From contig NZ_AWXB01000069.1 of assembly GCF_000478985.1 (NCBI RefSeq), forward strand, positions 45,575-109,574: DNA of 64,000 nucleotides. The letters run 5' to 3'. This DNA comes from Peptoniphilus sp. BV3C26 (GTDB taxonomy: Bacteria > Bacillota > Clostridia > Tissierellales > Peptoniphilaceae). The notes below the pieces were generated by a model. It had not been told where the DNA came from. It saw only the letters and a program-made list of their open reading frames with translations, and did no database searches. Shown here one piece after another: positions 52,707 to 62,485 of this stretch (position 1 is its first letter; each line of letters begins with the position of its first letter). The translations under genes and the position numbers were made by a program.

Positions 52707-53876
52707 CTATGAAATTTCTATAATTTTTGCATTGTTTAGGGCAGCTTCAACTAAACTTTCTATGTCCAATTTTTCTTCGCTTATTTCCATTTCCTTAATT
52801 GTCGGCCTTAATTTTGGGTGCTTAGGTAAAAATACCGTACAGCAATCTTCAAAGGGTAAAATTGAAGTTTCATAAGTCCCGATTTTTTTGGAAATATCAA
52901 TAATGTCAACTTTATCCATCCCTATTAAGGGTCTAAATATAAGTCTTCTTGTTATATCATTTGTAACAGTTAAACCATCTATGGTTTGACTTGCAACTTG
53001 CCCTAAGTTTTCTCCTGTTATAATTGAATTATACCCATTTTTTTCTGAAATCCTCTCAGCTATTCTCATCATAAATCTCCTGGATAGCAAAGTCATTTCA
53101 TCTTCTCTACAATTTTTATTTATTTCCTTTTGAATTGGAAGTAAATTTATGGAGTAAATTTTCATGGGTCCCCCATAGGTTGAAATTATTTCTCCAAGTT
53201 TTACAACTTTTTCTTCTGCCCTTTGTGAAGTAAAGGGGAAAGAATGAAAATGAAGTCCATCAATTTTAACCCCTCTTTTAGCCATCATATAGCCCGCTAC
53301 AGGAGAATCTATTCCACCTGATAGTAGGAGTAGACCTTTTCCATTTGTGCCCAGTGGAAGGCCTCCATGGCCCTTAAAACGCTTAGTATATAGGTAGACC
53401 TCTCTTCTTATATCCATATAAATATAAAAGTCTGGATTATGAACATCAACTTTTATTGGAAAATTTTTAAGGACCTGTCCGCCAATTATATTATTAAGTT
53501 CCATACTATTAAGCTCAAAGTTTTTATCAGCTCTTTTTGTATCTCCCTTAAATGTTTTAAATTCAGGATTTTCTTCTAAAGTTTCCCTTGTAATTTCCCT
53601 TATGCCCTCTTCTATGGAAGGGATGTTTTTTTCAATTTTAATACAGGGACTTAAATAAACTATTCCGAAAATATGTTGTGCCCTTTTAATAATTTTTTCC
53701 TGATCCTCTTTGTTGCAGTCAATATAAATTTTTCCCGTATCTTGATAAATTTTTCCATGGCTTATATCGTGAAGAGATTTTTTTACCTGACCCATTAAAG
53801 TATCAATAAAACTCTTTCTATTTTTTCCCTTTAAAATAACTTCGCCCAGGGAAAGGCTTACAACTCTTTGACTCAT
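52707..53876 (-). CDS. thiI: tRNA 4-thiouridine synthase ThiI
   Basis: This 389-residue protein has an N-terminal ferredoxin-like domain and THUMP (RAQHIFGIVYLSP, then NPDFYIYMDIRREVYLYTKR), and the PP-loop LLLSGGIDSPVAGYMMAKRG near residue 183. CTVFLPKHPKLRP near the end has the Cys seen in short ThiI forms without rhodanese domain. It puts sulfur into tRNA U8. It overlaps the cysteine desulfurase gene by 4 bases, its sulfur donor. Confidence 0.95.
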   Translation of the reverse strand: MSQRVVSLSLGEVILKGKNRKSFIDTLMGQVKKSLHDISHGKIYQDTGKIYIDCNKEDQEKIIKRAQHIFGIVYLSPCIKIEKNIPSIEEGIREITRETLEENPEFKTFKGDTKRADKNFELNSMELNNIIGGQVLKNFPIKVDVHNPDFYIYMDIRREVYLYTKRFKGHGGLPLGTNGKGLLLLSGGIDSPVAGYMMAKRGVKIDGLHFHSFPFTSQRAEEKVVKLGEIISTYGGPMKIYSINLLPIQKEINKNCREDEMTLLSRRFMMRIAERISEKNGYNSIITGENLGQVASQTIDGLTVTNDITRRLIFRPLIGMDKVDIIDISKKIGTYETSILPFEDCCTVFLPKHPKLRPTIKEMEISEEKLDIESLVEAALNNAKIIEIS

Positions 53877-55018
53877 TTTTTCATCACTTCTCTTATATCT
53901 TTTACAACTTGATTTAATTTTTCCAAAAATACATCTATGTCATTTTTGCTTATGTCTTTTGAAAAGCAAATTCTTATAGTCCCTTCCATTTCAGAAGGAT
54001 TTAATTTAATTGCTTCTAAAACATGGCTTCTGTGAACTCCGTTACTTGAACATGCTGATGCTGTAGAAATATAAATACCATATTCTTCAAGACTGTGAAG
54101 AATAACCTCTCCCCTTGTACCTCTTATGGATAAACTTACAATATAAGGTGAGGAACATAAGGGAGAATTAATTTTATAATCATCAATATAATTTTTTAAA
54201 TTTTCCAAAAAATATGCTTTTATCTTTTTTACATGGTCTTGTTCCTCATTGAATTTTTCAGTTTCAATTTGACAAGCCTTGCCAAAACCTGCAAGACCAG
54301 GCATATTTTCAGTTCCACTTCTTAAATTTTTCTCCTGGCCTCCTCCAATAACAAGAGAAGGTATAGAAATGCCACTTTTTAAATAAAGGGCTCCACTTCC
54401 CTTAGGCCCATAAATTTTGTGACTGCTGACAGAATAAGAATCAACTCCCAAATCTTTAAGATTTAATTTTATTTTTCCAAGAGCCTGAACTCCATCAACA
54501 TGGACAAAAGTTTCAGGATTTTTTTCCTTAACAATTTTTACAAGTTCTTTAATATCTTGAATCGTTCCGATTTCATTATTTACATGGGCAAGAGCAACAA
54601 GGGCAGTATTTCCATCAACTTCCCTTTTAAGTTCATTAAAATCAACCTTGCCATCAAAATCAACATTTAAAAAAACTACTTCATAACCAAAATCCCTATA
54701 AGATAAAAACTTGTCATATAAGGAAGCGTGTTCAATTTTACTGGTTATAATTTTTTTAAATCTCTTATTTTTATTTACAAAGCCATTTACTGCAATGTTG
54801 TTGCTTTCAGTTCCCCCGGAAGTAAAATAAATTTCAGAGGGCAAAACATTTATAAGTTGAGCAAGATTTTTTCTTGCTTCTTCTCTTACCTTTTCAGCCT
54901 TCAAACCAAAACTATGTAGGCTTGATGGATTTGCAAAATCATTTTTAAGCATCTTTACCACTTCTTCAACCACTTCTTGTCTTGGTTTTGTAGTGGCACA
55001 ATTATCTAAATAAATCAT
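53873..55018 (-). CDS. Cysteine desulfurase (NifS/IscS family), partner of ThiI
   Basis: The protein has 381 residues. The start is IYLDNCATTKPRQEVVE. The PLP lysine is in SVSSHKIYGPKGSGALYL near residue 200, HVDGVQALGKI near 175, and the catalytic cysteine loop is STASACSSNGVHRSHVL near 324. It removes sulfur from cysteine and passes it on. The four-base overlap with thiI indicates a dedicated NifZ-like role in tRNA thiolation, as in Bacillus, rather than general Fe-S assembly. No iscU or sufU is adjacent. Confidence 0.93.
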   Translation of the reverse strand: MIYLDNCATTKPRQEVVEEVVKMLKNDFANPSSLHSFGLKAEKVREEARKNLAQLINVLPSEIYFTSGGTESNNIAVNGFVNKNKRFKKIITSKIEHASLYDKFLSYRDFGYEVVFLNVDFDGKVDFNELKREVDGNTALVALAHVNNEIGTIQDIKELVKIVKEKNPETFVHVDGVQALGKIKLNLKDLGVDSYSVSSHKIYGPKGSGALYLKSGISIPSLVIGGGQEKNLRSGTENMPGLAGFGKACQIETEKFNEEQDHVKKIKAYFLENLKNYIDDYKINSPLCSSPYIVSLSIRGTRGEVILHSLEEYGIYISTASACSSNGVHRSHVLEAIKLNPSEMEGTIRICFSKDISKNDIDVFLEKLNQVVKDIREVMKK

Positions 55019-55145
55019 TAAATTTCATTCCCCATTAAAAAATTTTATTTTATAAAAAATATAAGCATATAAACTTTCAATGGATTTATTATACCATAGC
55101 TGTTGGAATAATTAAGATTAGGATATAATTAAGAAGGGATAAAAA

Positions 55146-56036
55146 ATGAAAAAATATATTAATAAAACAGAAAAAATTTTAAATGAAAATGTCATATATC
55201 TTGACTTAGAAACCCTGGGTTTAAGTAAAAATTCTCCCATAATAAGCGCAAGTTTTACTAAAGAAAATCAAATTATAACCTATGTCCTTACAAATTTAAA
55301 AGAAGAAATAGAACTTATGGAAATAATTTATAAAGAAACAAGGGATAAATTAATTGTTACCTACAACGGAGACAGGTTTGATTTAAAACTTCTTAAATAT
55401 AAGGGAGAAAAATACAATATAAACTTTGAATTTAAAAGCCTTGACTACTATCAAGTCGCAAAAAAATATTCTTATTTATTTGAAAGTGAAAATTTAAAGC
55501 AAAGTACAATGGAAAAATTTTTCGGACTTTATAGGGAAGAAGATATAAAGGGTTCTCAAGTAATAGACTGCTACAAAAATTATTTGGAGACAAAAGATGA
55601 AAAATATTTGGATTTAATAGGAAAGCACAATAGCCTTGATGTAAAGGGTCTTATTTATTTAGATAGGATAAAAGATTACGTTGAAGATAAGATGAGCTTT
55701 TTTTATGAAAATAAAAAATTTTTAATAAAAGAAATTAATTTTGAAAAGGATATTTTATATGTAGAGGGAAAAACTAATTCAAACAATTTATATTTTTCAA
55801 ACAAGGTCTATGAAATAAAGGCCCTGGAAAATAATTTTTACCTTAAAATTTTTACGGAAAAGGCTCTATATAATAAAAATACCACCTGTAACTATATTTT
55901 CGTAAAAGAAAATTTCCTAAAAAGTCAAATAGAAAGCCCGGAAAATATACTTGTTTTAAAACTGGGCAAAAAGACCCTGTATAAAAATTCTCTAGACTTA
56001 ATTAAGGCAATTATAGAAAATAAAATTAAGATTTAG
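55146..56036 (+). CDS. RNase H-fold exonuclease-like protein (YprB type)
   Basis: The 296-residue protein has DEDD-type motifs: VIYLDLETLGL (Asp-x-Glu) near residue 16, VTYNGDRFDLKLLKYKG (Asn-Gly-x-x-Phe-Asp) near 78 and HNSLDVKGLIYLDRI (His and Asp) near 162. This matches the YprB ribonuclease H-like domain (PF13482). The C-terminal 110 residues are lysine-rich with no recognised domain. It faces away from the thiI operon, with TATAAT at 55124 and AGAAGGG before the ATG. Substrate unknown. Confidence 0.8.
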   Translation: MKKYINKTEKILNENVIYLDLETLGLSKNSPIISASFTKENQIITYVLTNLKEEIELMEIIYKETRDKLIVTYNGDRFDLKLLKYKGEKYNINFEFKSLDYYQVAKKYSYLFESENLKQSTMEKFFGLYREEDIKGSQVIDCYKNYLETKDEKYLDLIGKHNSLDVKGLIYLDRIKDYVEDKMSFFYENKKFLIKEINFEKDILYVEGKTNSNNLYFSNKVYEIKALENNFYLKIFTEKALYNKNTTCNYIFVKENFLKSQIESPENILVLKLGKKTLYKNSLDLIKAIIENKIKI

Positions 56037-56057
56037 GATTTTTATAAATTGTAAATT

Positions 56058-56099
56058 AAAAAGCTCTAAAGTTTTATTTTTCAAACTTCAGAGCTTTTT
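56058..56099. terminator. Bidirectional terminator between converging genes
   Basis: Two 17-base arms (AAAAAGCTCTAAAGTTT with AAACTTCAGAGCTTTTT, one mismatch) flank an 8-base loop with T runs both ways. Confidence 0.85.
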
Positions 56100-56108
56100 C
56101 TTTATCTT

Positions 56109-56210
56109 TTAATTTTTTTCATTTTTATCCGTATCAAATGCCACCATTAAAAATGCCGGGATTGCTATTAATACTGCTCCTATTAATATTTTTAAGAAAG
56201 TGCTTATCAT
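56109..56210 (-). CDS. 33-residue single-pass membrane peptide, coupled to the upstream regulator
   Basis: An ATG at 56210 overlaps the TGA of the regulator gene in the sequence ATGA. It opens MISTFLKILIGAVLIAIPAF plus LMVAFDTDKNEKN, a single hydrophobic helix with a charged tail. The stop lies just before the terminator. The four-base overlap with the upstream gene implies translational coupling. A GAGG sits about 9 bases upstream. No family is recognised; it could be a real small protein or a chance frame. Confidence 0.5.
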   Translation of the reverse strand: MISTFLKILIGAVLIAIPAFLMVAFDTDKNEKN

Positions 56211-56758
56211 AATTGTGTCCTCACTTCTACTGCTACTGCTATTATTTTTACTAGGTCCAATATTTTTATTGTCTTATCTTCGAATACTAAAACAGTTTTA
56301 TTTTTTTCTCTGTAATATCTTGCAATTTTTCCGGAATCTTCTTCATCAAAAATTATAAGGTCTCCATTTTTAGGTTTTAAATCAGATTTAAATATTATGA
56401 TTTTTTTACCATGTATGCCGTCTAAGTTTAAATCACTTCTTACGGCAAAATACTTGTTGTTGTCTATGGAGTCTTCTATTACTACATATTCCATGGTTTG
56501 TTGGGGACCTATGGAAGAGTTTTTTATTATTGGCACCCTATAGGATTTTGTTCCTTGATGGTCGTCTTTTCCTATTAAATAGTCACTTGATATATTTAAT
56601 ACCTTGCTTATTTTTATAAGTATTTCAAAGTTTGGGTTGCTTCTATTTGTTTCATATCCTGCTATTGTTGCTCTTTCTACCCCTACTTTTTCCGCAAGTT
56701 CTTTTTGTGTCAGTCCCTTTATTTTTCTAATGGTTTTTAATCTTTCCGAAAAATCCAT
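56207..56758 (-). CDS. XRE regulator with a LexA/S24-like C-terminal fold
   Basis: The 183-residue protein has a helix-turn-helix in residues 1-65 (RLKTIRKIKGLTQKELAEKV, then ERATIAGYETNRSNPN). The C-terminal domain (VPIIKNSSIGPQQTMEYVVI, then KKIIIFKSDLKPKNGDLIIF and GKIARYYREKNKTVLVF) follows the S24 layout. The Ser-Met pair and catalytic lysine are not evident, so self-cleavage is doubtful. It lies 27 bases downstream of the coiled-coil protein gene and may share its transcript. Confidence 0.8.
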   Translation of the reverse strand: MDFSERLKTIRKIKGLTQKELAEKVGVERATIAGYETNRSNPNFEILIKISKVLNISSDYLIGKDDHQGTKSYRVPIIKNSSIGPQQTMEYVVIEDSIDNNKYFAVRSDLNLDGIHGKKIIIFKSDLKPKNGDLIIFDEEDSGKIARYYREKNKTVLVFEDKTIKILDLVKIIAVAVEVRTQL

Positions 56759-56785
56759 TTTTCACCTCGAAAAAAGGAACTTGAG

Positions 56786-57226
56786 TTAGCCCCTAAGTTC
56801 CTGTCTGTTATCGTTTAACATTTTTATTATTTCTGAAAGATTTGTTTGGGTGTTTTCCAATAATCCGTCAGCATAATCTCTTGCGCCTTCTCTTATTTGT
56901 TGTGACTCTTCGTTTGCGCTTTTTAATATTTCTTCTGCTCTTGCATTTGCTTTTAATACCAGCTCGTCTTCTCTTATTATTTCTTCTGCATGAGATCTTG
57001 CAGCTGCTAAAATTTTATCAGCTTCTGCGTGGGCTTCATTAATTATTGAATCTCTGTCTGATGAAATTTGTTTTGCTTCTTTTACCTCTGTTGGTATTTC
57101 ACTTTTTATATCATGTATGATTTCAAGAACTTCTTCTTTATCAAGCATTGCCTTTCCTGTTAAAGGAATACTTCCTGATTTTTCTACAAGTTCTTCCAAC
57201 TCATCAACTAATTCCATAAGTGTCAT
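56786..57226 (-). CDS. Coiled-coil protein next to coaD
   Basis: The 146-residue protein starts LMELVDELEELVEKSGSIPL, has a conserved K-MLDKEEVLEIIHDI segment and continues as a long alanine- and glutamate-rich coiled coil (NEAHAEADKILAAARSHAEE). Proteins of this type, sometimes labelled ATPase, regularly follow coaD in Clostridia. The function is unknown; ties to the division or wall machinery by analogy with DivIVA-like coils are a guess. AGGAGG precedes the ATG. It begins 1 base past the coaD stop. Confidence 0.7.
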   Translation of the reverse strand: MTLMELVDELEELVEKSGSIPLTGKAMLDKEEVLEIIHDIKSEIPTEVKEAKQISSDRDSIINEAHAEADKILAAARSHAEEIIREDELVLKANARAEEILKSANEESQQIREGARDYADGLLENTQTNLSEIIKMLNDNRQELRG

Positions 57227-57227
57227 A

Positions 57228-57710
57228 CTAAACCCTCCTACTTAATTTTTTCTTCATTTCTTCACCTATTATATCAGGTACAAATAAACTTAAATCACCG
57301 TCAAACATTGCAACTTCTTTTGCCAAAGTTGAGCTTACAAATACATTTTTACTTGATGAAAGTAAAAATATGGTCTCAACTCCTCCCTTGTAGTGCATGT
57401 TTGCCGTAGCTACGGCATACTCATTTTCATAATCCGATGCCGTTCTTAAACCTCTTACTACTACTTTACAGTTTTTTTTCTTTGCATAGTCTACTAAAAG
57501 ACCTGTAAAAGAGTCAATTTCTATATCTGGATCGTCGCCTAAGACTTTTCTTATAAGGTCCATTCTTTCTTCAACGGTAAAAAGTCCCTTTTTGTTTACA
57601 TTGTTAAGTACTGCGACAATTACCTCTCCGAATATGTTTTTTGCTCTTTTTATTATATCTAAATGACCGTAAGTTATAGGGTCAAAGCTTCCTGCATATA
57701 TTGCTTTCAT
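57228..57710 (-). CDS. coaD: Phosphopantetheine adenylyltransferase
   Basis: The 160-residue protein has the nucleotidyltransferase motif AGSFDPITYGHLDII (T-x-G-H) at residues 5-19, RGLRTASDYENE near 90 and the conserved loop VFVSSTLAKEVA near 125. It makes dephospho-CoA from 4'-phosphopantetheine and ATP. It overlaps rsmD by 4 bases, in the usual Firmicutes order. Confidence 0.97.
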   Translation of the reverse strand: MKAIYAGSFDPITYGHLDIIKRAKNIFGEVIVAVLNNVNKKGLFTVEERMDLIRKVLGDDPDIEIDSFTGLLVDYAKKKNCKVVVRGLRTASDYENEYAVATANMHYKGGVETIFLLSSSKNVFVSSTLAKEVAMFDGDLSLFVPDIIGEEMKKKLSRRV

Positions 57711-58246
57711 AAAATTTCAAAAAATAATATGGAAGTGTTACCGTAATCTCTTTTCTGAACCATCTCATAGCCTTCAGAATCTATTTTTTTTGTCTTTTCG
57801 ACTTCTGCTATGACAAGACCCTTTTCTTTTAAAAGAGAACGCTCTCTTATTATCCTCAAAGCTGTTTTATATTTATGCAAATCTTCAAAGGGTGGATCCA
57901 AATATATAAAGTTGAATTTATCATTTGTGGTCTTTAAAAATCTTTTGTAGTCCATCTTAAAAACTTGAGCTTTTTCTTTAAGTTTTGTATGTTCAAGATT
58001 TTTGTTTATTATTTTTATAGCTTCTTCAGATGCATCTATAAAGATTGCAAGATTTGCTCCCCTTGATAGAAATTCTATTCCATTGGCACCTGAGCCTGCA
58101 AATAAATCAAGGACGTCCAAACCTTCAAAATATTGACCTAATATATTGTAAACTGATTCTTTAACTCTATCAACTGTAGGTCTTATACTTTCATCTTTAG
58201 GTGAAAAAAGTTTAAAACCCTTAGCTGTTCCGGCAATTACTCTCAT
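57707..58246 (-). CDS. rsmD: 16S rRNA (guanine966-N2)-methyltransferase RsmD
   Basis: The protein has 179 residues. It starts MRVIAGTAKGFKLFSP, has RPTVDRVKESVYNIL, SAM motif VLDLFAGSGANGIE near residue 47 and catalytic FIYLDPPFED near 115. It modifies the small-subunit rRNA. The operon runs recG, rsmD, coaD. Confidence 0.95.
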   Translation of the reverse strand: MRVIAGTAKGFKLFSPKDESIRPTVDRVKESVYNILGQYFEGLDVLDLFAGSGANGIEFLSRGANLAIFIDASEEAIKIINKNLEHTKLKEKAQVFKMDYKRFLKTTNDKFNFIYLDPPFEDLHKYKTALRIIRERSLLKEKGLVIAEVEKTKKIDSEGYEMVQKRDYGNTSILFFEIL

Positions 58247-58294
58247 ATTCCTCCAATAATTTACATTTTAACATAAATGTTGAAAAGTAACAAT

Positions 58295-60315
58295 TTAATT
58301 AGCTTTTGCAGACAAAAGTTTATCTATTGCTCTTTTTAAATTTTTATTTTTTTCAGATTTTAGTTGTGGATCTTCCCTTAGTATCTTTGAACTTTCATCT
58401 AAGACTTTTTCCAGTATGACTTTATCATTAAGAGGATCTGCAAATTTAAATTCCGGTATTCCCGATTGTCTTAGGCCGAATATATCTCCTGTTCCCCTTA
58501 AAAGCAAATCCTGTTTGGCTATATAAAATCCGTCTGTTGATGAATTTAATACTTTCATTCTTTCAAGAGCTATATCTGAAGAGCTTTTATTGTATAAAAT
58601 ACAATATCCCTTATCCTTTCCTCTGCCAACTCTTCCTCTTAGTTGGTGAAGCTGGGATAGGCCAAACCTTTCAGCATTAACTATTAAAATTACTGTTGCA
58701 TTTTTTACATTAACGCCCACTTCAACAACAGTTGTAGAAACTAAAATATTTATTTTATTTTTTGCAAAGTCTTCCATAACTTTTTCTTTTTCTTCTGCCT
58801 TCATCTGGCCATGCAAAAGTCCAACCTTATAATCTTTATAGTATTTTACAATTTCCCTATAAACTTTATTTACACTGGAAAGATCAAGGTTTTCATTTTC
58901 ATCTATCATGGGACAAACTACATAGGCTTGGTGATTTTTTAATAGCTCAGTTTTTATAAATTCCAAACTTTTTATAAGTCCTTGAGGCCCTATGGTGAAA
59001 GTTTCTATCTTCTGTCTTCCTTCAGGCATGGTATCTATGGTTGAAATATCAAGATCATTGTAAATTGTTAAAGCAAGAGTCCTTGGTATAGGCGTTGCAG
59101 TCATAATAAGAGTGTTTATTCCCTTCTCTGCAAGTTTTTTTCTCTGTTCAACTCCAAATCTGTGTTGCTCATCTATTACTGTGAGCCCTAGGTTTTTAAA
59201 TTCAACATTTTCATAAAAAAGTGCGTGAGTTCCCACAACCATGTTTATTGTGCCTCCTTTTAAGCCTTGAAGACTTTCCTGTCTTTTTTTTGCAGTATCA
59301 CTTCCTGTTAAAAGGCTTATATTTACTCCCAAGTCCACTAAAATATTTTTAAAGTTTTCATAGTGCTGCTTTGCAAGTATTTCAGTTGGAGCCATTAGAG
59401 CTGATTGACATCCGTTAATAAAGGCAAGATACATTAAAATCATGGCAACTATAGTTTTTCCGCTTCCTACATCTCCTTGTATAAGTCTGGACATAGGTCT
59501 TTTTTGTGAAAGGTCTTCTATAGATTCTTCCACTACTTTTTTTTGTGAATTTGTAAGTTCAAAGGGAATTTTTTTATAAAGTTCTTCCAAGCCAAAGTTT
59601 TTAAAGGCCTCTCTAGTTATTTCTTCTTTTTCTTTTTTTAGGCTCATAAGACCCGTTAAATAAACTAAAAATTCTTCAAAGGCATAGGTCTTTCTTGCAA
59701 GATCAAAAAGATTTTCATCAGAGGGTCTGTGCAACTGTCTTATAACTTTATCTCTTTCTAAAAGCTTATATTTTTCTATTAAATTTTCAGGAATTATATT
59801 TTCAAAATTCAATTCTTTTAAGACTAAGTCTGTGAGTTTTATTAATTCGTTGTTGCTTATTTCTTTAGTCAGCGGGTAATAGGGAACTATTTTTCCTATT
59901 TTATTTTTTTTATTTAAGGGTTCATAGATTGGCATGGAAATTTGATAGCTTCCTCTGAATTTTTTTATTTTCCCATATAAATAAAATTCCCTATTTATTT
60001 GAAATTGAGGTTTTAAAAAAATTTGAGTTAAAAAAATGTTACATCTGCCCTATCTTTTCCATCAGTCATAGGAACAGTCATCATTTTAAGTCTGTTTTTA
60101 TAAAGAAATCTTGGCTCTTCATAGACTTTTAATTTTAAGGCAGCTTTTTCTCCATCAAAAACTTGATTAAGGTTTTTTATTTGACTCATATCTTCATAGG
60201 ATCTGGGAAAATAATTTGCCAGGTCTTCTACTTTTTCTATTTTTAATTTTTTTAAAACCTGGGCTTTTTTTGGCCCAACACCTTTTATTTTTTCTATGGA
60301 ATCTTCTAATTTCAT
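58295..60315 (-). pseudogene. recG: ATP-dependent DNA helicase RecG, one-base frameshift in a T7 run
   Basis: The N-terminal piece (60315 to about 60030) holds the wedge-domain start, KIKGVGPKKAQVLKKL to KDRADVTFF, and stops. The rest begins in another frame: LTQIFLKPQFQINREFYLYG, then from 59935 MPIYEPL and the helicase core with Walker A GDVGSGKTIVAMIL, DEQHRFGVEQR, TATPIPRTLAL and HQLRGRVGRGKDKGYC. The frames meet at seven T residues on the minus strand (60036-60030); eight would join them. The helicase is otherwise complete (about 672 residues). RecG remodels stalled forks; as read it would be inactive unless slippage or a base-calling error explains the shift. Confidence 0.9.
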
Positions 60316-60323
60316 ATTATCAC

Positions 60324-60356
60324 CTAAAAAAATAAGCAGGCAAAAACCCGCTTATT
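60324..60356 (-). terminator. Terminator between fakA and recG
   Basis: AATAAGC and GCTTATT close a hairpin that overlaps the fakA stop, followed on the minus strand by seven T residues. It separates fakA-asp23 from recG. Confidence 0.8.
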
Positions 60357-62010
60357 CTACTGCAATTATATAATAGTATAGAGGCTGTGAACCTTCTACT
60401 AACTCTATGTCTTGTTCGTCAAAACTTTCTTCAAGTCTTTCTAAAAGTTCTTTTGTATCCTCTTCTTTTAAACCATTGCCATAATATATAGTTATAACTG
60501 ATGAATCTTCATCAACCATTTCTTCAATTAATTTAAAGGCAACTTCATTTATATCTTTACCGAAAGATACTATCCTCTTTCCCGTAAGCCCTATTATTTC
60601 ATCTTTCTTTATTTGTCTTCCTTCAGAAACAGTATCACGAACTGCATAAGTTACTTGAGCTGATTTTACTGTAGCCATATAATCTTTCATGTTCTTTTCA
60701 TTTTCTTCAGGACTTAAATTCGGATTAAATTCAACTATTGCAGATATTCCTTCAGGAATTGATTTTGATGGAATAACTATTACATTTCTTTCAGATAATT
60801 TTTGTGCTTGTTCTGCAGCAAGAATTATATTTGAATTATTTGGAATTATAAAAATAGTTTTTCCACTACATTTATCAATTGCTTTCATGAAATCTTCCGT
60901 TGAAGGATTCATTGTTTGTCCACCTTCAACTATATAATCTACATTTAAGCTTTTGAAAACTTCATTCATTTTTTCTCCCATGGAAACTGCAATGAAAGAG
61001 TAATCTTTATCTATTTTTACTTCTTTATTTTCTTTTTTTGCTGCTTGAACTTGAGCTTCATCAAATAAAGTTTCCCTATGTTGATATCTCATGTTGTCAA
61101 TTTTAATATCTTGCAATTGACCAAGTTCCACTGCATATTCAAGAGCTTTTCCTGGGTTATTTGTGTGAACGTGAACTTTTATAACTCCTGTTCCGCTGCC
61201 TCCTACTACTAAAAGGCAGTCTCCAAGAGGTGAAAGTTTTTCTTTAAAAGAATCTATATCTTCATAATTTGTAGAAATTACAAATTCTGTGCAATATCCG
61301 AATTCTAATTCTTCGTTAAATTCTTCATTTAAGTGAATTTCTTTTTGCTTTTTATTTTTTAATTGTTCATCTTCTTCAACAGACTGAATCTTTTCACCGC
61401 AAAGAGTTTTATAAGCTCCTTCCAGTAAATATACAAGACCTGCTCCCCCTGAATCCACTACTCCCGCTTCCTTTAAAACGCTAAGTTTTTCAGGAGTCTT
61501 TTCAAGAGAAATGTAAGCTTCTTTTACTAAGTCCCTTCCGAAACTTTTAAGGTCCCTATATTTTTTATAATTTTTAATTGCAAAATCACTTGTTTCACGA
61601 CCTACTGTAAGAATAGTTCCTTCAGTGGGTTTCATAACAGCCTTATAAGTTGTATCCGATGCTTTTTTTAGGGCGTAGGCAAGTTCTCTTATACCTATTT
61701 CTTTTACATCTGTAAGTCCTTCTGCAAATCCTCTTAAAAATTGGGAAAGAATAACTCCTGAGTTACCCCTTGCTCCCATAAGTGAACCCCTTGCAGCCGC
61801 CATGGCAATTTCGTGAACATCCTTTGATTCTGTCTTTTCAACCATCTTAATAGCAGACTTTGAAGTCAAACTCATATTTGTACCTGTATCTCCATCGGGC
61901 ACAGGGAATACATTAAGAGCATTGACATGGTCTTTATTTAATAAAAGATAATTTACTGCTCCTACAAAAGCTGATTTCAATAAATTACCGTCAATTTTTT
62001 CTATATCCAT
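60352..62010 (-). CDS. fakA: Fatty acid kinase catalytic subunit (DAK2/DegV-like)
   Basis: The 552-residue protein has the DAK2 nucleotide-binding domain up front: NVFPVPDGDTGTNMSLTSKS near residue 34, AARGSLMGARGNSGVILSQF near 87 and GVVDSGGAGLVYLLEG near 183. The middle and C-terminal domains of YloV/FakA follow (VVGGSGTGVIKVHVHTNNPG, then FIIPNNSNIILAAEQA). It phosphorylates fatty acids bound to FakB. It follows an Asp23-like gene by 10 bases, the conserved Firmicutes order. Confidence 0.93.
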   Translation of the reverse strand: MDIEKIDGNLLKSAFVGAVNYLLLNKDHVNALNVFPVPDGDTGTNMSLTSKSAIKMVEKTESKDVHEIAMAAARGSLMGARGNSGVILSQFLRGFAEGLTDVKEIGIRELAYALKKASDTTYKAVMKPTEGTILTVGRETSDFAIKNYKKYRDLKSFGRDLVKEAYISLEKTPEKLSVLKEAGVVDSGGAGLVYLLEGAYKTLCGEKIQSVEEDEQLKNKKQKEIHLNEEFNEELEFGYCTEFVISTNYEDIDSFKEKLSPLGDCLLVVGGSGTGVIKVHVHTNNPGKALEYAVELGQLQDIKIDNMRYQHRETLFDEAQVQAAKKENKEVKIDKDYSFIAVSMGEKMNEVFKSLNVDYIVEGGQTMNPSTEDFMKAIDKCSGKTIFIIPNNSNIILAAEQAQKLSERNVIVIPSKSIPEGISAIVEFNPNLSPEENEKNMKDYMATVKSAQVTYAVRDTVSEGRQIKKDEIIGLTGKRIVSFGKDINEVAFKLIEEMVDEDSSVITIYYGNGLKEEDTKELLERLEESFDEQDIELVEGSQPLYYYIIAVE

Positions 62011-62020
62011 TTTTCCTCTC

Positions 62021-62374
62021 TTACTTTATTCTAATCCCTTCAACAATTACTGACACTTGGTCAGGTTCTAAATTAGTGAGTTCTTTTATACGGAATTTAA
62101 CATTATCAATAATATTTTGACCTACTGTTGAGATTCTTACTCCGTATTCTAAAACTACGTGAAGTTCTATAACTAATTTATCGTCATCAGTAATAACTTT
62201 TATACCTTTGGAAATATTTTCAAATCTTAAAAGTTCAAGTAAACCGTCCGTGGCATTTTTTGATGCCATACCGACTATACCGTAACTTTCCATTGCAGAC
62301 ATGCCCGCAATTGATGCAAGTACGTTATTTTCAATTATTATACTACCCATTTCTCTATTTATAACAGCCGGCAT
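62021..62374 (-). CDS. Asp23/Gls24-family envelope stress protein (YloU type)
   Basis: The 117-residue protein has the family pattern GSIIIENNVLASIAGMSAME, SYGIVGMASKN and VELHVVLEYGVRISTVGQNI. YloU-type members lie directly before fakA in Firmicutes and are thought to act at the membrane in envelope homeostasis. An AGGAGG site precedes the ATG. It heads the minus-strand operon and is divergent from the HerA-like gene. Confidence 0.9.
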   Translation of the reverse strand: MPAVINREMGSIIIENNVLASIAGMSAMESYGIVGMASKNATDGLLELLRFENISKGIKVITDDDKLVIELHVVLEYGVRISTVGQNIIDNVKFRIKELTNLEPDQVSVIVEGIRIK

Positions 62375-62485
62375 TTAGCTCACCTCCTAATTTAATTCTA
62401 TTTTCTAATATTATAACAGAAATCCCAAGGAAAAAAAACTTGCTCCCTTCTCCTTATATTGATATATTATGGTCAGGGGGTTTAT

